Assembly: GCA_963822905.1 (NCBI GenBank)
Contig: CAWGJF010000002.1
Coordinates: 496,001-560,000 of the forward strand
Direction: 5' to 3'
Origin: CAWGJF01 sp963822905
GTDB lineage: Bacteria > Bacteroidota > Ignavibacteria > Ignavibacteriales > Ignavibacteriaceae
Length of the DNA: 64,000 bases
Shown here: positions 18,646 to 26,779 of the stretch, one piece after another
Position numbering within the stretch: position 1 is the first letter of the stretch
Layout: every line of letters begins with the position of its first letter
Notes under the pieces: model-generated
The model's database searches: none
Told to the model about the DNA's origin: nothing
What the model saw: only the letters and a program-made list of their open reading frames with translations
Program-made: the position numbers and the translations under genes

Positions 18646-19152
18646 ATGAAAAAATTAGCTTTTAGTTTAATATTAATTTCAATGTTGATTTCCTGTGGTT
18701 CGGTTGAAACTGACAGTGAATTATTCAGGAAAGGTAAGTCACTGGTAGATCAGAAGAATATTCCGGAGGCTGTTGCTGCCTATGAACAGTTACTGAAGGA
18801 GTATCCTAAAAGCACTTTTGCAGATTCAACTCTCTATAATTTAGCTACAGTATATCAATATAAATTAGTTCCAAATCTGAACGAACAAGAATCTCTTGAA
18901 AAAGCTGCTTCTTACTTTAAACAAATTTATAATGATTATCCTGGCAGAGGTCTGGCACCTGCCGGATTATTTATGTGTGGATACATTCAGGCAAATGAAC
19001 TAAAGGATTTTGATGCTGCTACGAAAACATACCAATTGTTTCTTGAGAAATATCCTGATACTGAATTTGCTGTTTCAGCAAAAGCTGAGCTCAATAATAT
19101 GGGTCTTGCACCTGAAGAGATTCTTAAGAAAAATATTGCACGAGAAGAATGA
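18646..19152 (+). CDS. TPR-repeat lipoprotein
   Basis: A small lipoprotein of 168 residues (lipobox LISC, Cys17). Its body is tetratricopeptide-like: ELFRKGKSLVDQKNIPEAVAAYEQLLKEYP, a second unit beginning FADSTLYNLATVY, then EKAASYFKQIYNDYP and a final DAATKTYQLFLEKYP. These helix pairs resemble the C-terminal part of CpoB/YbgF and BamD-type proteins and usually mediate protein contacts in the periplasm. The stop overlaps the start of the DUF58 gene by four bases (ATGA), so they are translationally coupled. No specific partner can be named. Confidence 0.8.
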   Translation: MKKLAFSLILISMLISCGSVETDSELFRKGKSLVDQKNIPEAVAAYEQLLKEYPKSTFADSTLYNLATVYQYKLVPNLNEQESLEKAASYFKQIYNDYPGRGLAPAGLFMCGYIQANELKDFDAATKTYQLFLEKYPDTEFAVSAKAELNNMGLAPEEILKKNIAREE

Positions 19153-20060
19153 TTAACAATTCTGAAACGGATTACCGTTCTTTATTATCTCCTTCTATAA
19201 TTTCAAAAATAAAAGCTCTGGAATTGAGAGCTCGAATGGTAGTTGAGGGATTTATGGTTGGATTACATCAAAGCCCTTACCATGGTTTTAGTGTTGAGTT
19301 TTCTGAACATAAGCCTTATATGCAGGGAGATAATCTTCGAGATGTTGATTGGAAGGTATTTGGAAAAACCGAAAAGCTTTTTATTAAGCAATATGAAGAA
19401 GAAACAAATTTACGAAGTTATTTAGTGCTCGATACAAGCAACTCAATGAGTTTCAGTTCTGAAGGAAATGTGACCAAAGCAAACTATGCACAAACTTTAG
19501 CAGCTGCATTGTCCTACCTGATGATAAATCAACAGGATGCGGTTGGACTTGCATTGTACGATATAAAAGTTAACAAATTACTTCCACCCAAAGCAAGTAA
19601 ACCATATCTGAGAGAAATTCTGAAAAACCTTTCACAAATTATTCCATCAGAAAAAACAAATACTGCAAATTGTCTTAATTCCGTAGCAGAAAAAATAAAC
19701 AGGAGGGGGCTAGTCGTTATTATTTCAGATCTGTTTGATGATATTGAAACTGTACTAAAATCCTTAAAACATTTCCGTTATAAAAAAAATGAAGTCATAG
19801 TTTTCCAGATCCTGGATCCACTCGAAAGAAATTTTGCTTTTGGAAAAGATGCGATATTCAGGGATCTTGAAAACCTTGACGAGATGACAACACAACCATA
19901 CCAGATTCAGAAGGCATACCGTGATGCTATGGAAAGTTATCTGTCAAAAATTAAATCGGAATGTCTGAATTCAAATATAGATTACAATCTTATTGAAACA
20001 TCAGAGCCATTTGATAAAGCACTTTTTACCTATCTTCAGAAAAGATCAAAGTTAGTTTAA
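19149..20060 (+). CDS. DUF58-family protein with von Willebrand A-like domain
   Basis: The 303-residue protein matches the DUF58 family: an N-terminal SPSIISKIKALELRARMVVEG, then HKPYMQGDNLRDVDWKVFGKTEKLFIKQYEEE, the DUF58 hallmark. This is followed by a vWA-like fold with a MIDAS metal site DTSNS (Asp95, Ser97, Ser99). No transmembrane segment is seen. DUF58 proteins are usually encoded with a MoxR AAA+ ATPase and act in assembly or envelope stress modules, but no moxR gene is in this window. Upstream it is coupled to a TPR lipoprotein. Its stop codon shares bases with the stop of the convergent glmM gene. Confidence 0.88.
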   Translation: MINNSETDYRSLLSPSIISKIKALELRARMVVEGFMVGLHQSPYHGFSVEFSEHKPYMQGDNLRDVDWKVFGKTEKLFIKQYEEETNLRSYLVLDTSNSMSFSSEGNVTKANYAQTLAAALSYLMINQQDAVGLALYDIKVNKLLPPKASKPYLREILKNLSQIIPSEKTNTANCLNSVAEKINRRGLVVIISDLFDDIETVLKSLKHFRYKKNEVIVFQILDPLERNFAFGKDAIFRDLENLDEMTTQPYQIQKAYRDAMESYLSKIKSECLNSNIDYNLIETSEPFDKALFTYLQKRSKLV

Positions 20061-20066
20061 GCTAAC
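20051..20066. other. Short hairpin spanning the overlapping stop codons of the DUF58 and glmM genes
   Basis: GTTAG and CTAAC pair around TTTAAG exactly where the two convergent genes end (stops at 20058-20060 on + and 20057-20059 on -). No T run follows on either strand, so it is at best a weak bidirectional terminator. Confidence 0.3.
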
Positions 20067-21412
20067 AAGTTCCTAACAATTTTAAAATAATCCTCAGCTA
20101 ATTTTTTAGAGATTTCTTCCGATTCTGCTTCAGTTATTATCCTGATTATCGGTTCTGTATTTGATTTTCTGAAATGCACCCAATGATCTTCAAAATCAAT
20201 TCTTAACCCATCTCTAATATCCGATTTTTCAGATTTGAATTTGTCTGTTAACTTTGAAATTACATCGTCAGGTTTGTTATTTCCAATTTTTATCTTCTTT
20301 TTTGTGATAAAGTATTGTGGAAGTTCATCCTTCAAATTAGATAAGCTTTTCTCAAATTCGAATAAATGCTGAAGTGTTAAAACTATACCAACAAGCGCGT
20401 CTCTTCCATAATGAATAGCTGGATAAATAACTCCGCCACTGCCTTCACCACCAATGATCGCATTAACTTCTTTCATTTTTTCAACGACATTTGCCTCTCC
20501 AACCGGCGATCTGAAAACCTTGCAACCAAATTCTGAAGCAACATCTTCAACCGCTCTTGTTGTTGAAAGATTTACAACAACATTCCCTTTTTCTTTACTC
20601 AAAATAAATTTAACAATTTGGGTTATAGTATTTTCTTCAATAAACGGTTCGCCTTTATCTGTGATTAAAACCAGCCTATCCACATCCGGGTCTACTACAA
20701 TTCCCAGGTCAGCTTTTTCTTCTTTAACTTTTTTCATCGTATCATTTAAGTTTTCTGGAATCGGTTCGGGCAACCTTGGAAATATTCCTGTTTTTTCACA
20801 ATTTATTTCAACCACCTCACACCCAAGTTCACGAAGAAAATCCGGTAAAAGGAAACTTCCGGCTCCGTTAACACAATCTAAAACTACTTTGAATTTCTTA
20901 GATTTTATTCGATTGATGTCAATATATTTTAATTTGAGAATTGATTCCAAATGATTTCTAATGCCTTCATCATAAAAAGTTCTTTTCCCGATTTTATCCC
21001 AGATGACATAATCATTTTTGTTGCCTGATATCTTTGAAACCATTTTTTTGTGTTCTTCCGGACTCATAAACTGTCCGGTCCTATTCAACAATTTCAATGC
21101 ATTCCATTCATTTGGATTATGACTTGCTGTGATTACAATCCCTCCATCAGCGTTTAGTTTTGCTACATTAAATTGAACAGTCGGAGTAGGACAAATGCCT
21201 AATTCAATAACATCAAATCCTTTGGCCAGCAGGGTCCCAGTAACAATATTGAGAACCATTTCTCCAGTAATCCTGGCATCACGCCCAACAACTATTTTTC
21301 CTTTCCCAACAAAATCTGCATAAGCTTTTGTATATTTAATAATCGTTTCAGGATCGAGCCCATCACCAACAATTCCTCTAATTCCTGAAATGCTTATCAT
21401 TAAAGTGGACAT
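20057..21412 (-). CDS. glmM: Phosphoglucosamine mutase (alpha-D-phosphohexomutase family)
   Basis: This 451-residue protein belongs to the phosphohexomutase family. The phosphoserine loop is TASHNP with Ser97, the magnesium loop is DPDVDRL (Asp241, 243, 245), the sugar-binding loop is GEGSGGVIYP, and a C-terminal phosphate-binding segment reads RKSNTEPIIRII. The length and the start ISGIRGIVGDGL fit GlmM, which makes glucosamine-1-phosphate for peptidoglycan and LPS precursors. Phosphomannomutase/phosphoglucomutase activity cannot be excluded. It is the only gene on this strand in the first 51 kb and converges with the DUF58 gene with a 4-base overlap. It is divergent from the nth-like gene across a 101-base gap that must hold both promoters. 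Confidence 0.85.
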   Translation of the reverse strand: MSTLMISISGIRGIVGDGLDPETIIKYTKAYADFVGKGKIVVGRDARITGEMVLNIVTGTLLAKGFDVIELGICPTPTVQFNVAKLNADGGIVITASHNPNEWNALKLLNRTGQFMSPEEHKKMVSKISGNKNDYVIWDKIGKRTFYDEGIRNHLESILKLKYIDINRIKSKKFKVVLDCVNGAGSFLLPDFLRELGCEVVEINCEKTGIFPRLPEPIPENLNDTMKKVKEEKADLGIVVDPDVDRLVLITDKGEPFIEENTITQIVKFILSKEKGNVVVNLSTTRAVEDVASEFGCKVFRSPVGEANVVEKMKEVNAIIGGEGSGGVIYPAIHYGRDALVGIVLTLQHLFEFEKSLSNLKDELPQYFITKKKIKIGNNKPDDVISKLTDKFKSEKSDIRDGLRIDFEDHWVHFRKSNTEPIIRIITEAESEEISKKLAEDYFKIVRNLLA

Positions 21413-21513
21413 CTATTTTCCTGTTCTGTTTGGTAATATTATTTTTAATTAGTTAAAATAATGAATTAAAGTTTTAGATTTTTGGATAAAGTATTTCAGC
21501 TCATAAATAGAGA

Positions 21514-22230
21514 ATGATTAAAAAAAATAAACTTAAAAAGATCAATTCGCTTTTGATAAAACAATTTGGGGTTCCCAATAGAGCTAAAAGATTACCCAAC
21601 CCTGTTGATCTGCTAATTGCGACTATCCTTTCACAAAATACAAATGATCAAAACTCCTATAAGGCGTTTAGGAATTTAAAAGAAAATCATAAATCCTGGG
21701 AAGAAGTCGTACGGTTACCAAAGAATAAGTTATTGAAATTAATTAAAGTTGCAGGATTAGGACAACAGAAATGTTCAGCCATAAAAGGGTTTTTAAATGA
21801 GCAGATTTCAAAAAATGGAAAAATAAATCTAAACTATCTTAAAAAACAATCTGATAAAGATATAATTGCAGAGTTGACATCATTTAAGGGAATTGGATTA
21901 AAGACTTCAGCTTGTGTTCTTTTATTTGCTCTGGACAGAAATGTCTGTCCTGTTGATACGCATGTTCACAGAACTCTCAACAGAATCGGGATTGTGAAAA
22001 CGAATACACCTGATAAAACATTTCTCGAGATTAACGATTATATTCCAGACAATGAAGCCCACAGTTTACATACTAATTTGATCAGGTTAGGCAGAGAAAT
22101 CTGTAAATCGCAAATTCCAACTTGTTATGTTTGTCTATTGAAAGAGATTTGTAAATATCCTGAAAAGAATTTAATGCCTGTAGAAAGTAAAAACTCTTCT
22201 AAAGATTTTATGCTTCTTGATAACGTTTGA
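21514..22230 (+). CDS. nth: Endonuclease III-like DNA glycosylase
   Basis: A 238-residue base-excision-repair enzyme of the HhH-GPD family. The helix-hairpin-helix contains FKGIGLKTSACV with catalytic Lys130. The catalytic Asp148 lies in CPVDTHVHR. A [4Fe-4S] site with the exact spacing C-x6-C-x2-C-x5-C uses Cys197, 204, 207 and 213. Enzymes with both Lys and Asp remove oxidised pyrimidines and nick the abasic strand. The protein is slightly longer than E. coli Nth (211 residues) at the C-terminus. It is probably transcribed alone from the short intergenic region shared with glmM. Confidence 0.9.
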   Translation: MIKKNKLKKINSLLIKQFGVPNRAKRLPNPVDLLIATILSQNTNDQNSYKAFRNLKENHKSWEEVVRLPKNKLLKLIKVAGLGQQKCSAIKGFLNEQISKNGKINLNYLKKQSDKDIIAELTSFKGIGLKTSACVLLFALDRNVCPVDTHVHRTLNRIGIVKTNTPDKTFLEINDYIPDNEAHSLHTNLIRLGREICKSQIPTCYVCLLKEICKYPEKNLMPVESKNSSKDFMLLDNV

Positions 22231-22397
22231 TTAGTCACTCAATTTAAAATTGATTATTCTTTTACTTTAATTTTTTCAATAAATGTTATAGATTAGTCTT
22301 TATCTTATTAGGCACTTTCTTTCTATATTACTTTCAATTCTGATAATTATAATGGTTGAAATAAAACCGCTACAAAAATAAAATCAGGAGAATTTTA

Positions 22398-23513
22398 ATG
22401 GATGATAATAAATTAGGCATTCTGGGATATGATTATGTTGAGTTTTATGTTGGCTCCGCAAAAATGTGGGCATACTGGCATGCTAAAGCTTTCTCGATGG
22501 ATATGATTGGTTACTCTGGTCCTGAAACCGGAGTAAAAGGAAGAGTCTCTTACTATCTTGAAAAAAATCATTTCAGACTTGTACTCACATCGATGATTGA
22601 TCCTTCGCAATATGACATTTCACATTTTGTAACACATCACGGTGATGGAGTAAAACGTTGGGTTTTAAAAGTAAGAGATGTCAAGAATGCATATGAGACA
22701 GCATTAAAAAATGGTGCAATCCCTGAACGAAATCCTAAAAAATTTGAAGATGAAAATGGATTTGTAGAAGAAGCCGCAATTAAATTATATGATGATGCGG
22801 AAATAGTTTTTTCGAATAGAGATAATTATAAAAGTATTTTCAAACCAGGTTTTGGCAAACCAATTCAAAAAATAAATATAACTTCAGAAGATAGTGGTTT
22901 ACAGGCTATAGATCACATAGTTGGTAATGTGAGAACAAATGAAATGGATTTGTGGGCAAACTACCTGAATAAAAGTTTAAACTTTGAAACCTTCATTGAA
23001 TTTGGTCCGGGAGATATTTCCACGAAATATTCTGCATTACTTTCTAAGGTTGTAAGATCGAAAGAAGGTGCTTCTGTTAAAAACCCAATCAACGAACCAT
23101 TTGAAGGAATAAAAAAATCACAGATCGAAGAATACATTAATGAGTACAGGGGATCGGGAATTCAGCATATTGCTCTTGCAACAAATGATATTATTAAAAC
23201 AATTTCGGCTTTGAGGAATAACGGTGTTGAATTTTTATCCTTGCCGGATACTTATTATGAAATGCTAAAAGGAAGACAAAAAGATATTTCTGAAGATGTT
23301 GAGGTTTTAAAAAAGTACGGTATACTTTGTGACAACGAAGGAACCGGTTACTTACTTCAGCTTTTTACTAAACCGATAGGCGACAGACCAACATTCTTTT
23401 ATGAAATTATTCAAAGAAGAAAAGGTGCACAAGGATTTGGACAAGGTAATTTCCAGTCATTGTTCGAATCAATAGAAAGAGATCAGGAATTACGCGGAAG
23501 TCTTGATAGATAG
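22398..23513 (+). CDS. hppD: 4-hydroxyphenylpyruvate dioxygenase
   Basis: HppD converts 4-hydroxyphenylpyruvate, the transamination product of tyrosine, to homogentisate using Fe(II) and O2. The 371-residue length and two glyoxalase/VOC repeats are normal. The three iron ligands are seen as His in AIDHIVGNV, His in GIQHIALATNDI, and Glu in FFYEIIQRRKG near the C-terminus. The AGGAG ribosome-binding site and ATG are well spaced. It is the first gene of a five-gene operon for tyrosine breakdown. Confidence 0.96.
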   Translation: MDDNKLGILGYDYVEFYVGSAKMWAYWHAKAFSMDMIGYSGPETGVKGRVSYYLEKNHFRLVLTSMIDPSQYDISHFVTHHGDGVKRWVLKVRDVKNAYETALKNGAIPERNPKKFEDENGFVEEAAIKLYDDAEIVFSNRDNYKSIFKPGFGKPIQKINITSEDSGLQAIDHIVGNVRTNEMDLWANYLNKSLNFETFIEFGPGDISTKYSALLSKVVRSKEGASVKNPINEPFEGIKKSQIEEYINEYRGSGIQHIALATNDIIKTISALRNNGVEFLSLPDTYYEMLKGRQKDISEDVEVLKKYGILCDNEGTGYLLQLFTKPIGDRPTFFYEIIQRRKGAQGFGQGNFQSLFESIERDQELRGSLDR

Positions 23514-23574
23514 ATGATTAAGATAAATATGATTAGGAAAAATTCCTTCAATAAAATATTCAAGGAGGACAATC

Positions 23575-24738
23575 GTGCCATTTTATGTTAAAGTCGGAAA
23601 AGTTCCACCAAAAAGACATATCACTTTTTATAAAGAAGATGGTAAGTCACTTTACAGGGAAGAATTATTTAGTACCAAAGGATTTTCAGGTATTTACTCA
23701 AATAAATATCATTTATACATGCCAACCCAGGTAAAAACCATATTTGAAATTTCTGAAGATCACAAAACTGATTGGCCGGATGCACCCTTACAGTATTATC
23801 ATTTCTTCACCGACAAAAAACAGAGTAAAGGTGATTTTATTTCATCCAGAAATGAATTTTTGAAAAATGACAATTGTGTTATTTCCACGGCACATCCAGG
23901 TGAAGATACTGATGCATTTTTCAGAAATAGTTACAGGCACGAAATGATTTTTGTTCATCATGGAACCGGAGATTTTCTATCTGAGTATGGAAGGCTTCCA
24001 TTTAAAGGATGGGATTACATCATTGTTCCAAAGGGTACCACATACCAGATAAAATTTCACGATTACAAAAATGCAAAATTGTTCATTGTTGAATCTTCAA
24101 CTCCTTTTGATATTCCAAAACATTTTAGAAATGAATACGGACAGTTAACTGAAGATGCACCTTATTATGAAAGAGATTTTGGAGTTCCTGAATTAATGGA
24201 CCCAACAGACAAACAAGGCGAGTTCAAATTAATTTTAAAAGTGCGTAATAGATTTTTTAATTATACACTTACTCATCATCCATTTGATGTCGTTGGCTGG
24301 GATGGATTTTTATATCCTTATACTTTCAATATTAAAGAGTATGCGCCAAAGGTTGGCAAAATTCATTTGCCACCTCCTGTTCATCTTGTTTTTACAACTG
24401 AACACTTTGTTGTTTGTAATTTCGTTCCGAGACTTTATGATTTTCATCCGCAATCAATTCCGGCTCCTTATTATCATTCAAATGTAGATAGTGATGAAGT
24501 GTTATATTATGTCTTTGGTGATTTTATGTCGAGAAAAGGAGTTCAGCAAGGATCAATTACACTTCACCCGATGGGAATTCCTCACGGACCTCAGCCGGGA
24601 AAAACTGAAGCATCTATTGGTAAAAAAGAAGCCGATGAATATGCTGTAATGATTGATACGTTTCAACCTTTACAGGTTACAAAAAATGTTCAGGAAACCA
24701 TGGCAGAAAAATATTCCCAATCCTGGTTAGAGGATTAG
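23575..24738 (+). CDS. hmgA: Homogentisate 1,2-dioxygenase
   Basis: This enzyme opens the ring of homogentisate to give maleylacetoacetate. The 387-residue protein has the cupin fold of the family. The C-terminal iron site is visible in HSNVDSDEVLYYVFGDF and in the LHPMGIPHGPQPG segment, which carry the His/Glu ligands. The GTG start at 23575 is supported by a strong AAGGAGGA site six bases before it. It is shorter than the animal/Pseudomonas enzymes (about 440 residues), as is usual for this bacterial subgroup. It follows hppD by 61 bases. Confidence 0.93.
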   Translation: MPFYVKVGKVPPKRHITFYKEDGKSLYREELFSTKGFSGIYSNKYHLYMPTQVKTIFEISEDHKTDWPDAPLQYYHFFTDKKQSKGDFISSRNEFLKNDNCVISTAHPGEDTDAFFRNSYRHEMIFVHHGTGDFLSEYGRLPFKGWDYIIVPKGTTYQIKFHDYKNAKLFIVESSTPFDIPKHFRNEYGQLTEDAPYYERDFGVPELMDPTDKQGEFKLILKVRNRFFNYTLTHHPFDVVGWDGFLYPYTFNIKEYAPKVGKIHLPPPVHLVFTTEHFVVCNFVPRLYDFHPQSIPAPYYHSNVDSDEVLYYVFGDFMSRKGVQQGSITLHPMGIPHGPQPGKTEASIGKKEADEYAVMIDTFQPLQVTKNVQETMAEKYSQSWLED

Positions 24739-24776
24739 AATTTATTTGAAATAAAACTCTTATTACGGAGAAAGTA

Positions 24777-25799
24777 ATGAAGCTCGTTTCATATACAACA
24801 AAGAAAAAAGATAGACTTGGAATTTTTGTTAACCAAAAAATTTTCGATCTAGGTGAATGCAGTGTTGGGTTAGGAACGGAAATCCCTTCCCGGATGAATA
24901 AATTTCTTCAGGGAGGTGAAGAAATGATGAATAATGCTAAGCAGGTTGAAGAAGCAATTCTTACCGGCAGAATAACATCGAATGTTGAAAGCCCTGATTT
25001 AAAATTACTTTCACCTGTACCAAAACCAACTTCAACAAGAGATGGATATGCATTCAGGCAGCACGTTGCAACCGCAAGACGTAACCGGGGTGTTGAAATG
25101 ATACCTGAATTCGACCAGTTTCCTGTTTTTTATTTCACAAATCATAATGCTGTTTTTGGGGAAGGTGAAATAAAAGTTGAAGATGATCATTTGCAGAAAC
25201 TTGATTTCGAACTTGAAGTTGCCGCTGTTATTGGCAAAAAAGGGAAAAATATATCTGTTGAGGAAGCTGATTCTTACATCGCAGGATATATGGTTATGAA
25301 TGATCTTTCTGCACGTGTGCTTCAAATGGAAGAAATGAAATTAAATCTTGGTCCTGCAAAAGGAAAAGATTTTGCAACTTCATTTGGTCCCTGGATGGTT
25401 ACTCCTGATGAACTGGAAGAATTTAAAGTAGAATCACCGAATGGAAATAAATATAACCTGAGAATGACTGCAAAACATAATGGCAAATTAATTTCAGATG
25501 GAAATATGAAAGATATGAACTGGACTTTTGCAGAATTAATTGAAAGAGCATCATACGGAGCCAGAATATTCCCTGGAGATATTATTGGATCAGGCACTGT
25601 TGGTACTGGTTGTTATCTAGAATTGAATGGTACCTGGGCTTTGGAAGCAAAAGAAAAAGGTGAATCATTCACTCAAATCTGGTTACAGGATGGTGATGAA
25701 ATTGAACTTGAAATAGACGGTCTTGGTGTTTTGAAAAATACAATTGTCAAATCTAAAAAGAGCCGATCAATTCTTACTAAAAAGAAAAAAACTACCTGA
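24777..25799 (+). CDS. Fumarylacetoacetate hydrolase family protein (fumarylacetoacetase)
   Basis: The 340-residue protein belongs to the FAH superfamily. The metal and active-site region is clear: LDFELEVAAVIGKKGKNISVEEA, GYMVMNDLSAR, LGPAKGKDFATSFGPW, then GDIIGSGTVGTGC near the end. Placed right behind hppD and hmgA, it most likely cleaves fumarylacetoacetate to fumarate and acetoacetate, the last step of homogentisate breakdown. FAH-fold enzymes also act on other beta-diketones, so the exact substrate is inferred from context. The stop overlaps the next ATG by one base. Confidence 0.88.
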   Translation: MKLVSYTTKKKDRLGIFVNQKIFDLGECSVGLGTEIPSRMNKFLQGGEEMMNNAKQVEEAILTGRITSNVESPDLKLLSPVPKPTSTRDGYAFRQHVATARRNRGVEMIPEFDQFPVFYFTNHNAVFGEGEIKVEDDHLQKLDFELEVAAVIGKKGKNISVEEADSYIAGYMVMNDLSARVLQMEEMKLNLGPAKGKDFATSFGPWMVTPDELEEFKVESPNGNKYNLRMTAKHNGKLISDGNMKDMNWTFAELIERASYGARIFPGDIIGSGTVGTGCYLELNGTWALEAKEKGESFTQIWLQDGDEIELEIDGLGVLKNTIVKSKKSRSILTKKKKTT

Positions 25800-26776
25800 T
25801 GAAATCCTATGATCCAAAAGAAATAGGTATACCAGAAACTCATAAACTTTTACTTGGTGGTGTCGCACCTCGACCAATTGCTCTAGTTTCAACTATTTCC
25901 AAAGATGGAATAAATAATCTTTCACCATTTTCTTTTTTTAATGCATTTGGTGCTAATCCGCCGGTTGTTGCTTTCTCACCATCACGAAGGGGTAGAGATG
26001 GCTCACTTAAAGATACATACAGCAACCTGCAAGAAACAAAAGAATGCGTCATCCAGGTAGTAACATTTAATATGGCAGAACAAATAAGTCTTGCTTCTAC
26101 CGAATATGAAAGTGATATAGATGAATTTTTGAAATGCGGATTGACTCCAATCGATTCTGATATTGTGAAGCCTAAACGGGTTAAAGAATCGCCTTTTCAA
26201 ATGGAATGTAAGTTACTTGAAATGAGAAGCTTTGGTAGTAAGGGAGCTTCAGCAAATATTGCAATTTGTGAAGTACTAAAGTTCCATGTTGCAGAAGATC
26301 TTTTTGTTAATGGAATAATTCATCCGGAGAGAATTGATCTGGTAAGCAGGATGTCAGCTAATTTTTACAGTAGGGCAAAAAACGGTGTTTTCGAAATTGC
26401 AAAACCTACGAGGAAAGGAATTGGTTACGATCAACTGCCGGAACAAATGAAAAGATCACACACTTATTCAGCAAACAATCTTGGAAAGTTTGGAAACGTA
26501 GAACGGATTCCAACAAAAAAAGAAGTAAATGAATTTATTAATGAAGTAGAATTAAAAAATATTGCTGGAATTGAATTATCGGAAGAAGCTTTTTATCGGT
26601 ATCAAGCTGCAGGTGAATATAAAAAGATGATCACAGTTGCCTTCTCAATTCATAAAAGAAAAAAATTAAGAGCGATGGATTTATTTGAATTGACTGCAAA
26701 AACCGCGCTGGAAAAAAATGATGTTGATTTCGCCTGGAAGACCGCAATGTTTGCATGTAATCTTAGTAATGATTAA
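25799..26776 (+). CDS. Flavin-reductase-like (FMN-binding split barrel) protein with C-terminal extension
   Basis: The first roughly 200 of 325 residues form a flavin-reductase-like split barrel: LLLGGVAPRPIALVSTISKDGINNLSPFSFFNAFGANPPVVAFSPS is the typical FMN-contact region. The remaining roughly 120 residues (from about VERIPTKKEV) are helical and not part of the standard domain. It lies between fumarylacetoacetase (one-base overlap) and acetoacetyl-CoA synthetase (3-base gap), so it is tightly tied to tyrosine degradation. Its role there is not known to me. It occupies the place where one would expect maleylacetoacetate isomerase, but no similarity to that glutathione-transferase-fold enzyme is seen. 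Confidence 0.8.
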   Translation: MKSYDPKEIGIPETHKLLLGGVAPRPIALVSTISKDGINNLSPFSFFNAFGANPPVVAFSPSRRGRDGSLKDTYSNLQETKECVIQVVTFNMAEQISLASTEYESDIDEFLKCGLTPIDSDIVKPKRVKESPFQMECKLLEMRSFGSKGASANIAICEVLKFHVAEDLFVNGIIHPERIDLVSRMSANFYSRAKNGVFEIAKPTRKGIGYDQLPEQMKRSHTYSANNLGKFGNVERIPTKKEVNEFINEVELKNIAGIELSEEAFYRYQAAGEYKKMITVAFSIHKRKKLRAMDLFELTAKTALEKNDVDFAWKTAMFACNLSND

Positions 26777-26779
26777 CGA

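Noticed and set aside
20454..20954. Open frame of 166 codons on the + strand inside glmM
   Set aside because: It is entirely antisense to a well-supported mutase and shows no domain or ribosome-binding site.
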